The notes: generated by a model not told the origin, from the letters alone. A stretch of DNA of 64,000 nucleotides from Shewanella vesiculosa (GCF_021560015.1 NZ_CP073588.1:3766501-3830500), one strand, 5' to 3'; shown: positions 17,098-28,122, counted from the first letter of the stretch. Program-made: numbers and translations.

Positions 17098-18340
17098 AAT
17101 CATTAATGCGATTTCGACTTTAACGTCACAACAAGATCCGCACGCTCCTTTGTGTGCTTATATTTACGATCTCGAACAACTTAAGTCCCATGCCAATGCG
17201 ATGGTAAAAGCGTTACCGAGTAATTGTGAGCTTTACTATGCCGCTAAAGCTAACCCTGAAGCCGAAGTATTGGCTGCATTAGCACCGATAGTACATGGTT
17301 TTGAAGCGGCTTCAGGTGGCGAGCTTAATTGGTTGCATCAATGTCAGCCGCAGATGCCGTTGATTTTCGGTGGCCCGGGTAAATTAATATCAGAGCTCTC
17401 TCAGGCAATCGATCTAAAGGTTGATGCTATTCATGTTGAGAGTCTGACCGAGCTGCGACGTATCATTGCCCTTTGTCTGCAAAAACAATGTCACTGTCGC
17501 ATCTTATTACGGATGAATATTGCATTAGAGGGCATTGCCGAAACTCGTCTCACGATGGGCGGTAAACCTACGCCATTTGGTATCGACGTGAGTGAACTCG
17601 ATGCCGCCATGGATCTTTTACGTGACCAGCCCAAATTATCCGGCATACCTTTAGTCGAGCTGGTGGGCTTTCATTTTCATTTAATGTCACATCAGTTGGA
17701 TGTTGAGCGTCATCTGGCTTTGATGGCATTGTATTTTTCAACCTTTAAAACATGGTGCCATCAATATGGTTTGCGTTTACCGTTACTGAATGTCGGCGGC
17801 GGTATAGGCATTAATTATGCCGATCCTCAGCAAGTATTCGACTGGTCGTCTTTTTGTGTTGGACTGGCTCATTTGATTGCCGAGTTGAACATGGAAGAGG
17901 TGAAGATTAGGTTTGAGTGTGGCCGATTTGTCAGCGCCGCAATGGGATACTATGTCATGCAAGTATTAGACATTAAACACAATCATGGTCAATGGTTTGC
18001 TATTGGTCATGGTGGTACTCATCACTTTAGAACTCCAGCAGCCCAAGATCATAACCATCCTTTTTTTGTACTGAACCAAGATGGATTGTCGGCGCATAAG
18101 AGACAGCGTGTTGACACTGAATTGGCTTTGGATGCATCGATAACGCCGGTGCTGAGCAATCAGCTGGTGACGCTTGTTGGGCAACTGTGTACTCCTAAAG
18201 ATGTGCTGGCAAAACAGCAGTATGTTAAATCATTAGCCGTGGGTGATTACCTCGTATTTACTCATGCTGGTGCGTATGCATGGAATATCTCACATCAACA
18301 CTTTTTGATGCATGCCGCACCTAGGCGGTTATTTATGTAA
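17090..18340 (+). CDS. pvsE: PLP-dependent decarboxylase (fold III), PvsE-like
   Basis: 416 aa alanine racemase-fold decarboxylase of the DAP/ornithine decarboxylase group. Visible: LYYAAKANPEAEV (PLP-binding lysine near residue 55), GFHFHLMSH, VGGGIGINY (phosphate loop), FECGRFVSAAMGYYV. PvsE/SbnH-type enzymes decarboxylate the amino-acid part of the siderophore precursor, giving the ethanolamine-type unit of vibrioferrin. Starts at GTG 17090, overlapping pvsD; ends the operon. Confidence 0.85.
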   Translation: MDKIINAISTLTSQQDPHAPLCAYIYDLEQLKSHANAMVKALPSNCELYYAAKANPEAEVLAALAPIVHGFEAASGGELNWLHQCQPQMPLIFGGPGKLISELSQAIDLKVDAIHVESLTELRRIIALCLQKQCHCRILLRMNIALEGIAETRLTMGGKPTPFGIDVSELDAAMDLLRDQPKLSGIPLVELVGFHFHLMSHQLDVERHLALMALYFSTFKTWCHQYGLRLPLLNVGGGIGINYADPQQVFDWSSFCVGLAHLIAELNMEEVKIRFECGRFVSAAMGYYVMQVLDIKHNHGQWFAIGHGGTHHFRTPAAQDHNHPFFVLNQDGLSAHKRQRVDTELALDASITPVLSNQLVTLVGQLCTPKDVLAKQQYVKSLAVGDYLVFTHAGAYAWNISHQHFLMHAAPRRLFM

Positions 18341-18347
18341 ACAAGAT

Positions 18348-18397
18348 ACCCGTTCAGGCTATGTTATTTTCGGTTACGGTAACTAGCCTAAACGGGT
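18348..18397. terminator. Hairpin between convergent pvsE and lipase-foldase genes
   Basis: ACCCGTTCAGGCTA (18348-18361) pairs with TAGCCTAAACGGGT (18384-18397), one mismatch, 22-base loop. There is no T-run, so this may be a transcription barrier or stabilising 3' end rather than a classical terminator. Confidence 0.4.
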
Positions 18398-18435
18398 CAA
18401 TGGCACAGCGATTAGTTAATCGATTGGATAGTAGA

Positions 18436-19413
18436 TTAAGGCTTGATTAACTCAGGATGATTAACAAACACGGTTAAGCGTTTTTGTTCATTCGGGGTAA
18501 ATTGCTGTTGTTGATATTGTGCTAAAGCCTGTTGCTGTTCAGTGTCTGGCAAATGGGCTATTTGTTGTTGATAATTCTGATACAAGGTCACTTTATTTTG
18601 CCAATCTAGATTAGTTTTTTGAGTTGCTTGTACTCGTTCAAGCACTTCTTGACTCATGTCTGCGTTTATCCCTGTAATTAGGTCGCTGTGTGGTGATGTG
18701 CCCTCTAAATAAGCGCTGATATCATTGGCCATCAGTGTTGGTGTAATGGCTCGGCGTTCTTCTTCATCCAGTTGGCTGATTTGATGCGCGAGTAACTCCG
18801 CTTTTTGTTCTCTGGTCAAACTGCTATCTTGTCGAATTCTCAGCCGCTCAAATGCTTGTTGATCATATTTGTTGTCCCGGGCAAAAAATGCATCTATTTC
18901 GAGTGCCGAAAAATAGCGTTGCTGCAATAGATGGGCCTGCTCGATAAAATCAAATGTCATGGTTAAATCAATATCGCCGTCTATTGCAGGACTGGCATCT
19001 TTTAAAGAAGCTATCGCGATTTTATAGTCACGGTAACGCTGAAACAATGCTGCAAGTTTAGCGTGCGCAGCGGCACTAAGGCCAAGTTTACTGGCTAATG
19101 TAGACAGTAGGTTTTCCAGTGAGGTTGCTTTATCTTGATGCTGCAAAATTATGTCGTCAAAATCCCAGCGAAGTGCTTGAGATAACCGCAGTGGCTGACC
19201 TAATGTGTCTTTGCCAATAGGCGCAGTTATCACTGTAGTTTCTGGTGTGAATAATGTTGAGTTAGACTCAAAGGTAGGTAATTTATCAGAGGCCAATAGC
19301 TCTGCTTGGTGTTTATGCATCAATGATGCGGTCAATAGCACTATAAAAAGGGCGAGCAAAAGTATGCCCACCCATAATCGCGGATTTTGAGCGAGTGAAA
19401 ATCCACTTTTCAT
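18436..19413 (-). CDS. Lipase-specific foldase (lipase secretion chaperone)
   Basis: 325 aa. A single N-terminal membrane segment (residues ~13-31) anchors it in the inner membrane. A Pro/Thr linker and a long helical domain follow. The RxxFD motif of Lif proteins is seen as RWDFDDIIL near residue 84. Foldases wrap round their lipase in the periplasm and let it reach its active fold before type II secretion. It starts 5 bases after the lipase stop, in the same operon and the usual lipase-foldase order. Confidence 0.85.
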   Translation of the reverse strand: MKSGFSLAQNPRLWVGILLLALFIVLLTASLMHKHQAELLASDKLPTFESNSTLFTPETTVITAPIGKDTLGQPLRLSQALRWDFDDIILQHQDKATSLENLLSTLASKLGLSAAAHAKLAALFQRYRDYKIAIASLKDASPAIDGDIDLTMTFDFIEQAHLLQQRYFSALEIDAFFARDNKYDQQAFERLRIRQDSSLTREQKAELLAHQISQLDEEERRAITPTLMANDISAYLEGTSPHSDLITGINADMSQEVLERVQATQKTNLDWQNKVTLYQNYQQQIAHLPDTEQQQALAQYQQQQFTPNEQKRLTVFVNHPELIKP

Positions 19414-19418
19414 CTTGT

Positions 19419-20390
19419 TTATAAACCTAATTGCTGTAAACGATTAAGATGCTGGCGATATAAGGTTTCTGGATTAGTTTCAAACCAACTAACTAGCCCC
19501 AAGGTTTGGTTGACTTCATCTAAGTGGTTCATTTTATAATTGTCTTTAATCACTTTACCTAGATGAGAACTACAGCCAGAGACAAGGCCGTCGCTAGGTT
19601 CACCAAAAACTAAGCTGGTTAAGCTCAGTGGGTAATCCGATGGATCAACAACATGCGTTAATGGGCTGGTACCTGACCAAGAAAAATAATACACACCATT
19701 GTTTGCTCGTTGTTGGCCCTGACCACAATATTGGCTCGGAATACCTTCAGGATAAGCTTGGTTAAATGCAATAGAGCCCCGGGTGGTGAGTGATGTCATC
19801 GCTGCGATGCTATCTGTCGGCAGGCCGTTATTGCCTGATATGCCAGAAATAATGCCGGCTAACAAATTAATACCTTGTTGCGCCAGATATTCTGTATTGG
19901 AGTTTGCGGGAATGATCCCACGTGCTAAGTCGGCCACACGGCTACCCCAGTTAACACCCCCAATTGACGTTACCGAAGCCACCATTTCTGGACTGACACT
20001 GGCGACATAGCGAATTGTTGGACCGCCATGGCTATGGCCAATCAAGTTAACTTTTTTTGCCCCTGTTTGTGCTAGTACGGCTTGAACAAAAGTACGTAAC
20101 TGCTCCCCTCTGACTTCGCTTGAGTTGGCCGGTGACACGCTAGCAACAAAAACTTGAGCGCCTTGCTGACGTAAGGTTTGCGGTATTCTGTAAAAATAAT
20201 CTACCCCCCAAATATCATCAAAACCAAATAAACCGTGAACGAGCACCACAGGGTATTTTGTTCCTTGAGCATAGGCTTGCTGTGGCGCAAGTGACAATAG
20301 CGTAATACCGGCTAAAAATAATGCGCTAAGTGTTGCGGATTTAACCTGAGATGCCTTTATTAATATTTTTAACACACTGGTTTTCATCAT
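19419..20390 (-). CDS. Secreted triacylglycerol lipase (Pseudomonas family I type)
   Basis: 323 aa with a signal peptide (cleavage near PQQAYAQG, residue ~42). Alpha/beta hydrolase: oxyanion region YPVVLVHGLFG, nucleophile elbow GHSHGG (Ser), catalytic Asp in EPSDGLVS and His in YKMNHLDEVN. Two cysteines (SQYCGQ and SGCSSH) can form the disulfide typical of foldase-dependent lipases. It hydrolyses long-chain triglycerides outside the cell after type II export. The foldase gene follows directly. Confidence 0.93.
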   Translation of the reverse strand: MMKTSVLKILIKASQVKSATLSALFLAGITLLSLAPQQAYAQGTKYPVVLVHGLFGFDDIWGVDYFYRIPQTLRQQGAQVFVASVSPANSSEVRGEQLRTFVQAVLAQTGAKKVNLIGHSHGGPTIRYVASVSPEMVASVTSIGGVNWGSRVADLARGIIPANSNTEYLAQQGINLLAGIISGISGNNGLPTDSIAAMTSLTTRGSIAFNQAYPEGIPSQYCGQGQQRANNGVYYFSWSGTSPLTHVVDPSDYPLSLTSLVFGEPSDGLVSGCSSHLGKVIKDNYKMNHLDEVNQTLGLVSWFETNPETLYRQHLNRLQQLGL

Positions 20391-20825
20391 TTATCCTCCC
20401 CAAAGGTGCAATGATGTATTGCATAAAATGTTTAAGCCTTGTTGGATCCCGATTCTTTGTAATGCTTGATCGAGTAAATTAGTATTAACGTATGTTTAAC
20501 AACTAAACAAGGGTTAACATTTGTACAGCTGGGCAAGGGAGCCCAGGTTTTTTGCTGTTTAAAACAAGGCTATGGGTTGGTTCCTATGTGTCATCTTCAT
20601 TATTGATGTTTTTAATACGACAGTATGCTGCGGTTACTTTTTTTGATAATGCGAAATAAAAATCTAATGAGTATGCAGGCATTTTTGAGGCGGCAATATT
20701 CGATGGGATTAACAAAACCCAGTCTTATGTTGTGAAGCAATAAGGGCTATTTTGCGAAACCTCGCACTTTATCGCTGATAAATGAATGCATTGGCTAAGC
20801 TACGGCTCTGTTGTATCGGGCCTTA
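20391..20825. other. Intergenic stretch, promoter side of the lipase gene
   Basis: About 435 bases between the lipase start and the terminator of the nuclease gene. I see no credible reading frame or RNA gene; the part near 20390-20480 should carry the lipase promoter. Confidence 0.5.
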
Positions 20826-20853
20826 GAATAAAAACGCAGCCTATATGGCTGCG
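20826..20853 (-). terminator. Rho-independent terminator of the endonuclease gene
   Basis: Stem CGCAGCC / GGCTGCG (20835-20841 and 20847-20853) with a 5-base loop; read on the minus strand it is followed by a T-rich run. It lies 30 bases after the endonuclease stop. Confidence 0.75.
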
Positions 20854-20882
20854 CTTAATCATTTACCTATAATGGCTAATAC

Positions 20883-22517
20883 CTACTGGCACGATGCGCC
20901 ATATAGCTCACTTGCCCAGCCGCTATTATCAATAAAAGGATTACGATTTTTCTGCCATTCGAAGATACGGTTATTTCGGCGGCGTTCCCAGTCACTGACG
21001 GGATCTTGCAGGTGCCAACTTAACAAGGTACACAGATCGCCCAATAACGCAGCGCCAGTATTGGTTGTGCCATTTGCGATGCTTAAATCAGGCGTGCCGC
21101 TGTTATCATTGCCTTCATAACGCACATCCATATAAAAGATCATTCGCGCCACATCGCCTTTCACTTCATCCATTGGCTCAAAGCTATCAGCATCGGTATG
21201 GTTGCCTGGTGCTTCTGATATTTCGCTGCCACCCACATCAAAATCTTTGTTACCACGGCTGCTGTTAACAGAGACATCGGCTGGTCGAAGATGATGTAAA
21301 TCTGTATAGGCATACTGACTGCTGTCAGGAAATCCATGACTTTTAGCCCAAACGTGTTCACGATTCCATGCATCTTGTGAGTTACTCATACCTGCACGAT
21401 TGGTTTTGGGTTCTGAACGGCCGGTATACAATAAAATGACATTGTTACTATTGGCTGGGTCTTCGTCGGCATAACCCAATCCATCCCATACTTGACTATA
21501 ACTAAAGCGCGTATGGCCTTTAATTATCTGATTCAGACTCGCTTTAAGTGCTGCACCAGATTGGCCAATGGCAGCAGCATAGTAGGTGTTGAACGCATAA
21601 CTGCCGTTATCTCCAGCGGATCCGTCTCCCTCACCAGTGCCTGTGCCACCACCCGTATCCGTGTTAACGGTATAATTAAGTACAAGGCTGACGCCACTAA
21701 AGGCAGCATAAGATTGAAGGTTAATGTAGTAACGTCCTGCAACAGGGTTACTAATAGGGCACTGCTCATTATTACCTGACATATAAGGCGCGCAATCATA
21801 TTCACTTGATGTCGGTTCGCTACCTTGGCGCACATAAAGATCGGCATCTCCACTGCCGCCGCTCATGGTCACCGTCACTTGAGTGGCATTAGCAGGAAGG
21901 TCGGCAAGGTATTTTAGTGTTTGGCCTGTACTGGCAGTTAAATTAGTTTTAGCTTGACCATTACCGAGTTGATTATCGCTAACGCCGCCAGTACCACCAC
22001 AATTAGTGGTCAGTGAACCTGTGCTTGGTGTCCCTGGAGTATTACTTGCGTTCCAATCGGCTGCTGATTTAGTGTTGAGTACCGTGGTGCGATATAACGA
22101 CACATCTTGAACATTTAAAGACCAGCCAGAAATGCCGCCTTCCCAAGCTACGACATCTATTTCTTGGGCACCTTTATTTAAGCGCACAAAATCGCCAGAG
22201 TTACCTAATGCTAAGGGCATCCCAGACAAATCGGGTAACAGATTAAATAAGTTATTAAAACCGGCAGAGTTTGCTGCTACGGTGAAGTACTCTCCAGAGG
22301 CTAAACTGCCTTGCAAGTTATAGCTGCTGCCGTTATCGCTAATTTGATATTGGCTCAGGTCGATAACATCACATCCAGCATTAAACAGCTCAACATACTC
22401 TTCAGTGCTGTCATTATTCGGTGTGTCATACAGAACTTCACTAATGAGCAAGTTAGCATTTACATTGAATGCTAATCCCGTCAAAAGTGCAGCGATAGAT
22501 AGTTTTGATATTGTCAT
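20883..22517 (-). CDS. Extracellular endonuclease I-type DNase with lamin-tail and PPC domains
   Basis: 544 aa. Signal peptide (to ~residue 21), lamin-tail domain (~22-130; LISEVLYDTPNNDSTEEYVELFN), a pre-peptidase C-terminal domain (~195-285; YLADLPANATQVTVTMSGGSGDADLYV) and an endonuclease I domain (~305-540) with WNREHVWAKSHG, DLHHLRPADVS and NSSRGNKDFD, the His/Asn metal site. Nucleases of this build (Xds of Vibrio cholerae, ExeM-like proteins of Shewanella) degrade extracellular DNA for phosphate, biofilm turnover or escape from DNA traps. Monocistronic with its own terminator. Confidence 0.9.
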   Translation of the reverse strand: MTISKLSIAALLTGLAFNVNANLLISEVLYDTPNNDSTEEYVELFNAGCDVIDLSQYQISDNGSSYNLQGSLASGEYFTVAANSAGFNNLFNLLPDLSGMPLALGNSGDFVRLNKGAQEIDVVAWEGGISGWSLNVQDVSLYRTTVLNTKSAADWNASNTPGTPSTGSLTTNCGGTGGVSDNQLGNGQAKTNLTASTGQTLKYLADLPANATQVTVTMSGGSGDADLYVRQGSEPTSSEYDCAPYMSGNNEQCPISNPVAGRYYINLQSYAAFSGVSLVLNYTVNTDTGGGTGTGEGDGSAGDNGSYAFNTYYAAAIGQSGAALKASLNQIIKGHTRFSYSQVWDGLGYADEDPANSNNVILLYTGRSEPKTNRAGMSNSQDAWNREHVWAKSHGFPDSSQYAYTDLHHLRPADVSVNSSRGNKDFDVGGSEISEAPGNHTDADSFEPMDEVKGDVARMIFYMDVRYEGNDNSGTPDLSIANGTTNTGAALLGDLCTLLSWHLQDPVSDWERRRNNRIFEWQKNRNPFIDNSGWASELYGASCQ

Positions 22518-22847
22518 TACTCATGTGCTCTTATGTTTATAGTTTTATTCAGCGCTTAAATGAACTGACTCCCAAAGACTTAATTCACCTTGATGAATTA
22601 AATCACACTTATAAAGTATGATAATAAACTGTTGTTACAGTTTAAATTCTTTTAAATACAATATTGTAACAATTAGGGTGGGTCAATGAACGGATCCCAT
22701 TGTATGGACAACAGTCTTACTTGAGCTTAATGGCTGCAATGTGCAATTGTGGATTACACGGGCGCTGGACTTGATAACTATGGGGAGATGCAAGCGTATT
22801 CGGATGGATCATTGAGTGCAGGTTTACAGTTATCTATTGCAGTAATA
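22518..22847. other. Intergenic stretch, no gene supported
   Basis: About 330 bases, AT-rich near 22600-22680. A short plus-strand open stretch at ~22735-22860 has no start signal and I do not recognise it. No hairpin terminator seen. Confidence 0.4.
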
Positions 22848-23612
22848 TCACTTGTTTTGTCGCATTTCTTGTAGCGAAGCGTCCAAAACAGCTTGAGGAT
22901 TAAACTTAGATAGACCGTTATTAATAATCTCTAACCACTTTTTCCCTTGCTGATTATTCTCGAATGCAACATGCAAGCTCTTAGATTCTAATATTTTTTC
23001 ATTAATTTGCAGCAGATCCGCAATTTCTGCAATTTGAGGGTCTGACTTTAGAAAATCGTACACATTAACGTCAATTATAATCGCGTTAATACGACCCGCA
23101 GCGAGTTTCAAGATGTTTTGTTTATCATTTCTTGCGGTTTCAATTTTTTGACTGCCATCTAATATCATCGCATCAATTTCAACCGTATTGAGATAGCCAG
23201 TGATGACACCTAAGGTGTAATTATTTAAGTCACTCACGTTATGCCAAGCTATGGGATCTGTTTTTCGTTGAAGTAACCCTAACGAACTATGTCCTAAAGA
23301 GTCAGACAGCAAAAATTCATCTGTGGCCGTATCATATTCAGGAAAGTATCCCGCGGCATAGCCCATCTTCACCATTCTTATAGCCCGATTCCAAGGTAAA
23401 ACCGTGATCCTAAGTTTATGACCTTCATTGTTTAATGCATGTTCTACTATCTGGCTCGTAATGCCTTTATTGATTAAACGAGATCCCGTGAATGGCGGCC
23501 ATTCAAGAGTTGAGAGTTCAAGGGTGTCTGATATAGCGTTATACGACATGACTAACGTGAGTAATGTACTTAAGCATAATATGTTTCGCCTAGCTTTTAA
23601 CACAGAGATCAT
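22848..23612 (-). CDS. Periplasmic solute-binding protein (family 3 type)
   Basis: 254 aa. Signal peptide (~residues 1-28, LSTLLTLVMSYNAISD) then ELSTLEWPPFTGSRLINKGITSQIVEHAL, the N-lobe pattern of polar-amino-acid-type binding proteins, with NRAIRMVKMGYAAGYFPEY later. Such proteins bind small solutes in the periplasm; here no permease or ATPase gene is adjacent, so it may act as an orphan sensor or stand-alone binding protein, common in Shewanella. Ligand unknown. Confidence 0.72.
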   Translation of the reverse strand: MISVLKARRNILCLSTLLTLVMSYNAISDTLELSTLEWPPFTGSRLINKGITSQIVEHALNNEGHKLRITVLPWNRAIRMVKMGYAAGYFPEYDTATDEFLLSDSLGHSSLGLLQRKTDPIAWHNVSDLNNYTLGVITGYLNTVEIDAMILDGSQKIETARNDKQNILKLAAGRINAIIIDVNVYDFLKSDPQIAEIADLLQINEKILESKSLHVAFENNQQGKKWLEIINNGLSKFNPQAVLDASLQEMRQNK

Positions 23613-23984
23613 GTTTTCCCTTTTATTTCTTATTTTTATTAATCAATACTTTAGAGTATTTTTTTGGAGTCTGCAAAACAGTTAATACAAGCAGTAGAGT
23701 AAAGTATAGACGTGGATAGTGACTGGAGTATGAAATATGGCGCAATTAACTATCACAATAATGCATATTTACATTTTATTGGCTAGCCTATATTTCTTTT
23801 AGGTATATGGTTAGATTTAAATGTTATTGACCTGGTGTGACTTTTTATACTAAAGCAAGTGCAAAATTAAGCCGTTCTGATATCTTTCGCGCCACAGAAG
23901 TCGGTGATTGTATGGCAGATATTGTGCAGCAATTACCACTTTGAAAAATGCACTTTAACGCTTTTTATTTTGGGTTGCCTATCT
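23613..23984. other. Divergent promoter region between binding protein and opgG
   Basis: AT-rich DNA with no clear gene. The frame of opgG stays open back to GTG 23904, but the residues there ([10 protein letters not shown]...) do not look like a signal peptide. Confidence 0.45.
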
Positions 23985-25664
23985 ATGGTTAGCTTACTGA
24001 GTTGTCGCACTTCGGTCTCTTCTCACACTGTAATAAAAGGGCTGACGCGTTTGTCGTTAGCCATTGCCGCAGGGCTTTGTTTTACCCTTGCTGCACAAGA
24101 ATCAAACTCGTCTACTACTGTCCCTTCATCGCCTAGCGTGACCATACCGCTTCAGACTTACACAGATGAAACGGTGACCGTTAAACCACAAAATACCTTA
24201 GATACACAAACTAAAGTGCGTTTTGCGAAAACGGCTAATTTTGATGCCGATTCTGTGGTTAAAATCGCGCGCCGATTATCCCAAACTGCCTATGTGGATC
24301 TTAAGGATCCACTGCCAGCTGGTTTAGCTAAAATTTCTTACGATGAATATCGAGATATTCGTTTTAAGCCAGAAGCGTCTATTTGGAAAGCCGAAGGCTT
24401 ACCCTATCAAATGCAATTATTTCATCGGGGCTTTTATTTCCAAGATTTGATTGAAATTGCCTTAGTTGAAGGCAATCAAGCCACTCATTTAGCCTATAAC
24501 TCAGAATTTTTTAGTGCAGGCGACGTGCTTAGCCAAAAATTACCCACCCAAGATATTGGCTATTCAGGTTTACGTATCCATTATCCGTTGAATAACCCGG
24601 CATATTTTGACGAGCTTATGGTATTTCAAGGCGCGAGTTATTTCCGTGCATTGGGTAAAGGCAGCGATTACGGCTTGTCTTCAAGAGGTTTAGCGTTAAA
24701 TACAGCCGAGCCTGAAGGTGAAGAGTTTCCGATATTTCGCGCTTTTTGGGTTGAACGCCCAAACACCGACAGTAACTTAATCGTGGTACATGCCTTGCTG
24801 GACAGTCCTAGCGTAGCAGGGGCATATCGCTTTTCAGTTAGACCGGGCGATAACACCCATATCGATGTGGAAGCGACTTTATTTCCTCGAGTGGATTTAG
24901 TTAAAGTCGGCTTAGCGCCTAGTACCAGTATGTTTTTACATTCTATGAATGGTCGTCAAAACACCGATGATTTCAGACCAGAAGTGCATGATTCTGATGC
25001 GCTATTAATCTTAAATGGTCGCGGTGAGCGTTTATGGCGTCCGCTAGCCAATCCAAAGCAATTGCAGGTGAGTGCTTTTATGGACAACTCGCCGCAAGGG
25101 TTTGGTTTAATTCAGCGTGAACGTAGTTTTGATGCCTACCAAGATCTCGAAGCCCATTATGAGCGTCGCCCAAGTTTATGGGTTGAGCCGGTCGGTAATT
25201 GGGGCGCGGGTGAGGTGGTGTTAACCGAAATTCCAACCGACTCTGAAATTCATGACAACATCGTCAGCTACTGGAAGCCTAAACAACCTATCGCAGCCGG
25301 TAGTGAGTTTCATTTTACCTATCGGTTAATTTGGGGTAACGAGCCTGAAGTTGACGACGGCACAGTGATTGTGGCGCGTACCGCCAGTGGCCGCGCTGAA
25401 ATCGCTAAAGCTACACCGAGACGTTTGTTCGTTATCGACTATCAAGTAAAAGAAGGTAATAACGATGAAATCCCAGTGGCACAAGTGCAGAGTTCTGCAG
25501 GCGTAGTCACCAATGTGGTGGTATCTCGTCAGCCTAAAACCAACGGTTACCGTTTAGCCTTTGAAATGGACCCACAAGATGCTGAATTGATTGAGCTTCG
25601 TGCTGAGCTGAAGTTTACTGGCCCACGTGATGTCGAAACCTGGCTTTATCGTTGGACTCTTTAA
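23985..25664 (+). CDS. opgG: Periplasmic glucan biosynthesis protein OpgG
   Basis: 559 aa from ATG 23985; a frame extension to GTG 23904 exists. The ATG is preferred because a signal peptide ([19 protein letters not shown]) then sits near the N-terminus. MdoG/OpgG blocks: [83 protein letters not shown]. OpgG acts in the periplasm on osmoregulated glucans, adding or shaping beta-1,6 branches. It overlaps opgH by 13 bases. Confidence 0.93.
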   Translation: MVSLLSCRTSVSSHTVIKGLTRLSLAIAAGLCFTLAAQESNSSTTVPSSPSVTIPLQTYTDETVTVKPQNTLDTQTKVRFAKTANFDADSVVKIARRLSQTAYVDLKDPLPAGLAKISYDEYRDIRFKPEASIWKAEGLPYQMQLFHRGFYFQDLIEIALVEGNQATHLAYNSEFFSAGDVLSQKLPTQDIGYSGLRIHYPLNNPAYFDELMVFQGASYFRALGKGSDYGLSSRGLALNTAEPEGEEFPIFRAFWVERPNTDSNLIVVHALLDSPSVAGAYRFSVRPGDNTHIDVEATLFPRVDLVKVGLAPSTSMFLHSMNGRQNTDDFRPEVHDSDALLILNGRGERLWRPLANPKQLQVSAFMDNSPQGFGLIQRERSFDAYQDLEAHYERRPSLWVEPVGNWGAGEVVLTEIPTDSEIHDNIVSYWKPKQPIAAGSEFHFTYRLIWGNEPEVDDGTVIVARTASGRAEIAKATPRRLFVIDYQVKEGNNDEIPVAQVQSSAGVVTNVVVSRQPKTNGYRLAFEMDPQDAELIELRAELKFTGPRDVETWLYRWTL

Positions 25665-27859
25665 ACATGAACATGATGCAAGCAGAGGCTGATATTAGCG
25701 CCGTCGACCCTATATTGGTCGGTGGTGCAGCCATGCCGCTAGAGCGACCAAGCCCAATGGAAGCGCAAAGTTTACGTGCGTTATCCGAAGGTATGCCACG
25801 TAAAAGTATTATTGCCAATGGCGTAAAGTCAGTCACTTTACGTCGCCTGTTAGTGGTTGGCAGCGCCTTTATCATGTCGATAATGGCTATTTACGAGATG
25901 GTGTCGGTATTTAATGTCGGCGGAGTAACGCCGCTGGAATACATTGTTTTGGTCTTGTTTGCGGTTAACTTTTGTTGGATTGCTTTGGCATTTAGCGGCG
26001 GCATAGCTGGCTTTATTATACTACTCAAAAAACCGTCTACAGAAACTGCAGAAAGTATAAAACTGCATACCCGCACCGCAATATTAATGCCGACTTATAA
26101 CGAGTCACCCGATCGCGTTTTTGCCGCGGTTGAAGTGATGGCCATGGCCTTGGTTGCGTCGGGCGAAAGCCATGCGTTTGATTGGTTTATATTAAGCGAC
26201 ACTACTGACCCTGATATTGCGTTGGCAGAAGAACAGGCATTTTTAATCTTGCGCCATCAAGTCAGCAAAGATGCGCGGGTGTATTACCGCCGTCGGCGTA
26301 AAAATGATGCCCGTAAAGCCGGTAATGTGGCCGATTTTTGCAAACGCTGGGGCGCCAGATACGACCATATTTTGGTGTTAGATGCTGACAGCTTAATGGA
26401 AACCCACACTATCGTCAGTTTGGCGAGACGTATGCAGGCAGACCCTGATGCTGGGCTTATCCAAACCATTCCGTATTTAATCAATGGCAATACCCTAATG
26501 GCGCGATTACAGCAATTTGCCGCGCGTATTTATGGCCCGGTTATTGGTACGGGGTTATCTTGGTGGACCCATAAAGAAGGCAACTTTTGGGGCCACAATG
26601 CCATCATTCGTACTCAGGCTTTTATGAGCGCCGCTGGGTTGCCCAATCTTGCAGGAAGGCCGCCATTTGGTGGTCATATCATGAGCCACGACTTTGTTGA
26701 AGCGGCTTTGATTCGACGGGCTGGTTGGAGCGTGGTCATTGCCGCAGATCTTCCTGGCTCTTATGAAGAATGTCCTCCGTCTATTGTCGATTTAGCGGTG
26801 CGCGATCGTCGTTGGTGCCAAGGTAATTTACAACACTCACGAGTGTTGTTTAGTAAAGGATTACATTGGGTTAGCCGTTTACATTTACTCACAGGGATCA
26901 TGGCGTATTTGTCATCGCCTTTTTGGTTAATGTTGATTTTGTCAGGCTTAATGTTGGCATTACAAGCGCACTTTATTCGCCCCGAGTACTTTACGGATCA
27001 ATTCTCCTTATTTCCCACTTGGCCGGTGATGGACTCAGACCGTGCACTGCGGTTGTTTTATATCACCATGGGCATATTGTTTGGTCCTAAAATTCTTGGG
27101 ATCATATTGTTACTGAAAAATAGCTCCATGAGTAAGCAGCTCGGTGGCAGAGGTAAAGCCATGATTAGCGTCGTGGTTGAAGTGATATTGTCGGCACTGA
27201 TTGCGCCGATAATGATGCTGATCCACTGCGGTGCGGTAATGTCTATTTTAGCCGGACGCGACAGCGGTTGGGCACCACAACGACGTGATGATGGCAGTTT
27301 ACCCTGGCTAACACTGATTTACCGCCATCGTTGGCACATGTTAATTGGGGCGCTATTAGGTTATGCCGCTGTGCTTGATTCGCTGACCTTGTTAGCTTGG
27401 ATGAGCCCTGCGTTAATTGGTTTGTGGCTGGCGGTTCCGCTTTCGGCCATGACAGGCTCTGAAGGTTTTGGTTTATGGGTAAAGCGTTTAGCCATACTGG
27501 CAACACCTGAAGAAGTGTGTGCGCCCAAGCTAAGCCTAGATTCACAACTACGCCGTAACGAATACGTTAGCGCTATTGCGCAGCCGTGGACCTTATCAAA
27601 ACTGCTGCAAGACCCAGAGTTAATGGATCTTCATTTAGCCGTTATCGATAAAAGGCCTCATCGTTTACCTGGTTCTGCGGTTGAGTCCCTGGAAGCGATT
27701 ACCCGAGTTAAGGTGCAAGAAGCGCAATGCCAGCACAACATTGCCAGTTTGTTTACCCGTCAAGAATTGGCGTATTTACTGGGCAATCCTTTATTGCTTA
27801 AACAGTTACAAAAGCTACCAGAGCAGTATGTCACCGAAGGAATCGTGTCTTTCTGTTAG
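25652..27859 (+). CDS. opgH: Glucan glucosyltransferase OpgH
   Basis: 735 aa inner-membrane GT2 enzyme that builds the beta-1,2-glucan backbone of periplasmic glucans from UDP-glucose. N-terminal membrane segments (~70-130), cytoplasmic transferase domain with [22 protein letters not shown] (metal-binding DxD) and the (R/Q)xxRW-type RDRRWCQGN, then several C-terminal membrane segments. Translationally coupled to opgG. A terminator follows. Confidence 0.94.
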   Translation: MDSLNMNMMQAEADISAVDPILVGGAAMPLERPSPMEAQSLRALSEGMPRKSIIANGVKSVTLRRLLVVGSAFIMSIMAIYEMVSVFNVGGVTPLEYIVLVLFAVNFCWIALAFSGGIAGFIILLKKPSTETAESIKLHTRTAILMPTYNESPDRVFAAVEVMAMALVASGESHAFDWFILSDTTDPDIALAEEQAFLILRHQVSKDARVYYRRRRKNDARKAGNVADFCKRWGARYDHILVLDADSLMETHTIVSLARRMQADPDAGLIQTIPYLINGNTLMARLQQFAARIYGPVIGTGLSWWTHKEGNFWGHNAIIRTQAFMSAAGLPNLAGRPPFGGHIMSHDFVEAALIRRAGWSVVIAADLPGSYEECPPSIVDLAVRDRRWCQGNLQHSRVLFSKGLHWVSRLHLLTGIMAYLSSPFWLMLILSGLMLALQAHFIRPEYFTDQFSLFPTWPVMDSDRALRLFYITMGILFGPKILGIILLLKNSSMSKQLGGRGKAMISVVVEVILSALIAPIMMLIHCGAVMSILAGRDSGWAPQRRDDGSLPWLTLIYRHRWHMLIGALLGYAAVLDSLTLLAWMSPALIGLWLAVPLSAMTGSEGFGLWVKRLAILATPEEVCAPKLSLDSQLRRNEYVSAIAQPWTLSKLLQDPELMDLHLAVIDKRPHRLPGSAVESLEAITRVKVQEAQCQHNIASLFTRQELAYLLGNPLLLKQLQKLPEQYVTEGIVSFC

Positions 27860-27885
27860 GTGAGAGTGTGATTTACGGTTGATGT

Positions 27886-27930
27886 GAAAAAAGCCCTGCC
27901 GGTTTATATCGACAGGGCTTTGGTGTTTCT
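27886..27930 (+). terminator. Rho-independent terminator of opgGH
   Basis: Stem AAAGCCCTG / CAGGGCTTT (27890-27898 and 27913-27921) with a 14-base loop, followed by a T-rich stretch, 30 bases after the opgH stop. Confidence 0.8.
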
Positions 27931-28122
27931 GGGGGCTTATATCAAAACAGTGCGCACTTAAGCTTACAATGACAATAGATGATTATGTGATCGTTATAGA
28001 TTGTTAGCTGATTATTTATCAGTCATAATTTTAGTCACTAACGTTAACCCGTGACTTTCATCCGTGACGTTAATCCGTAATCATAATCAATTACTTATCA
28101 ATGGTGTGCACTTATATAGCTT

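Noticed and set aside
22735..22860. Short plus-strand open stretch reading AIVDYTGAGLDNYGEM...
   Set aside because: No start signal or ribosome site, no recognised family, and its end overlaps the binding-protein gene on the other strand.
23904..23984. 27-codon extension of opgG from GTG 23904
   Set aside because: The extension places the signal peptide too far inside and contains no sensible N-terminus; ATG 23985 is better.
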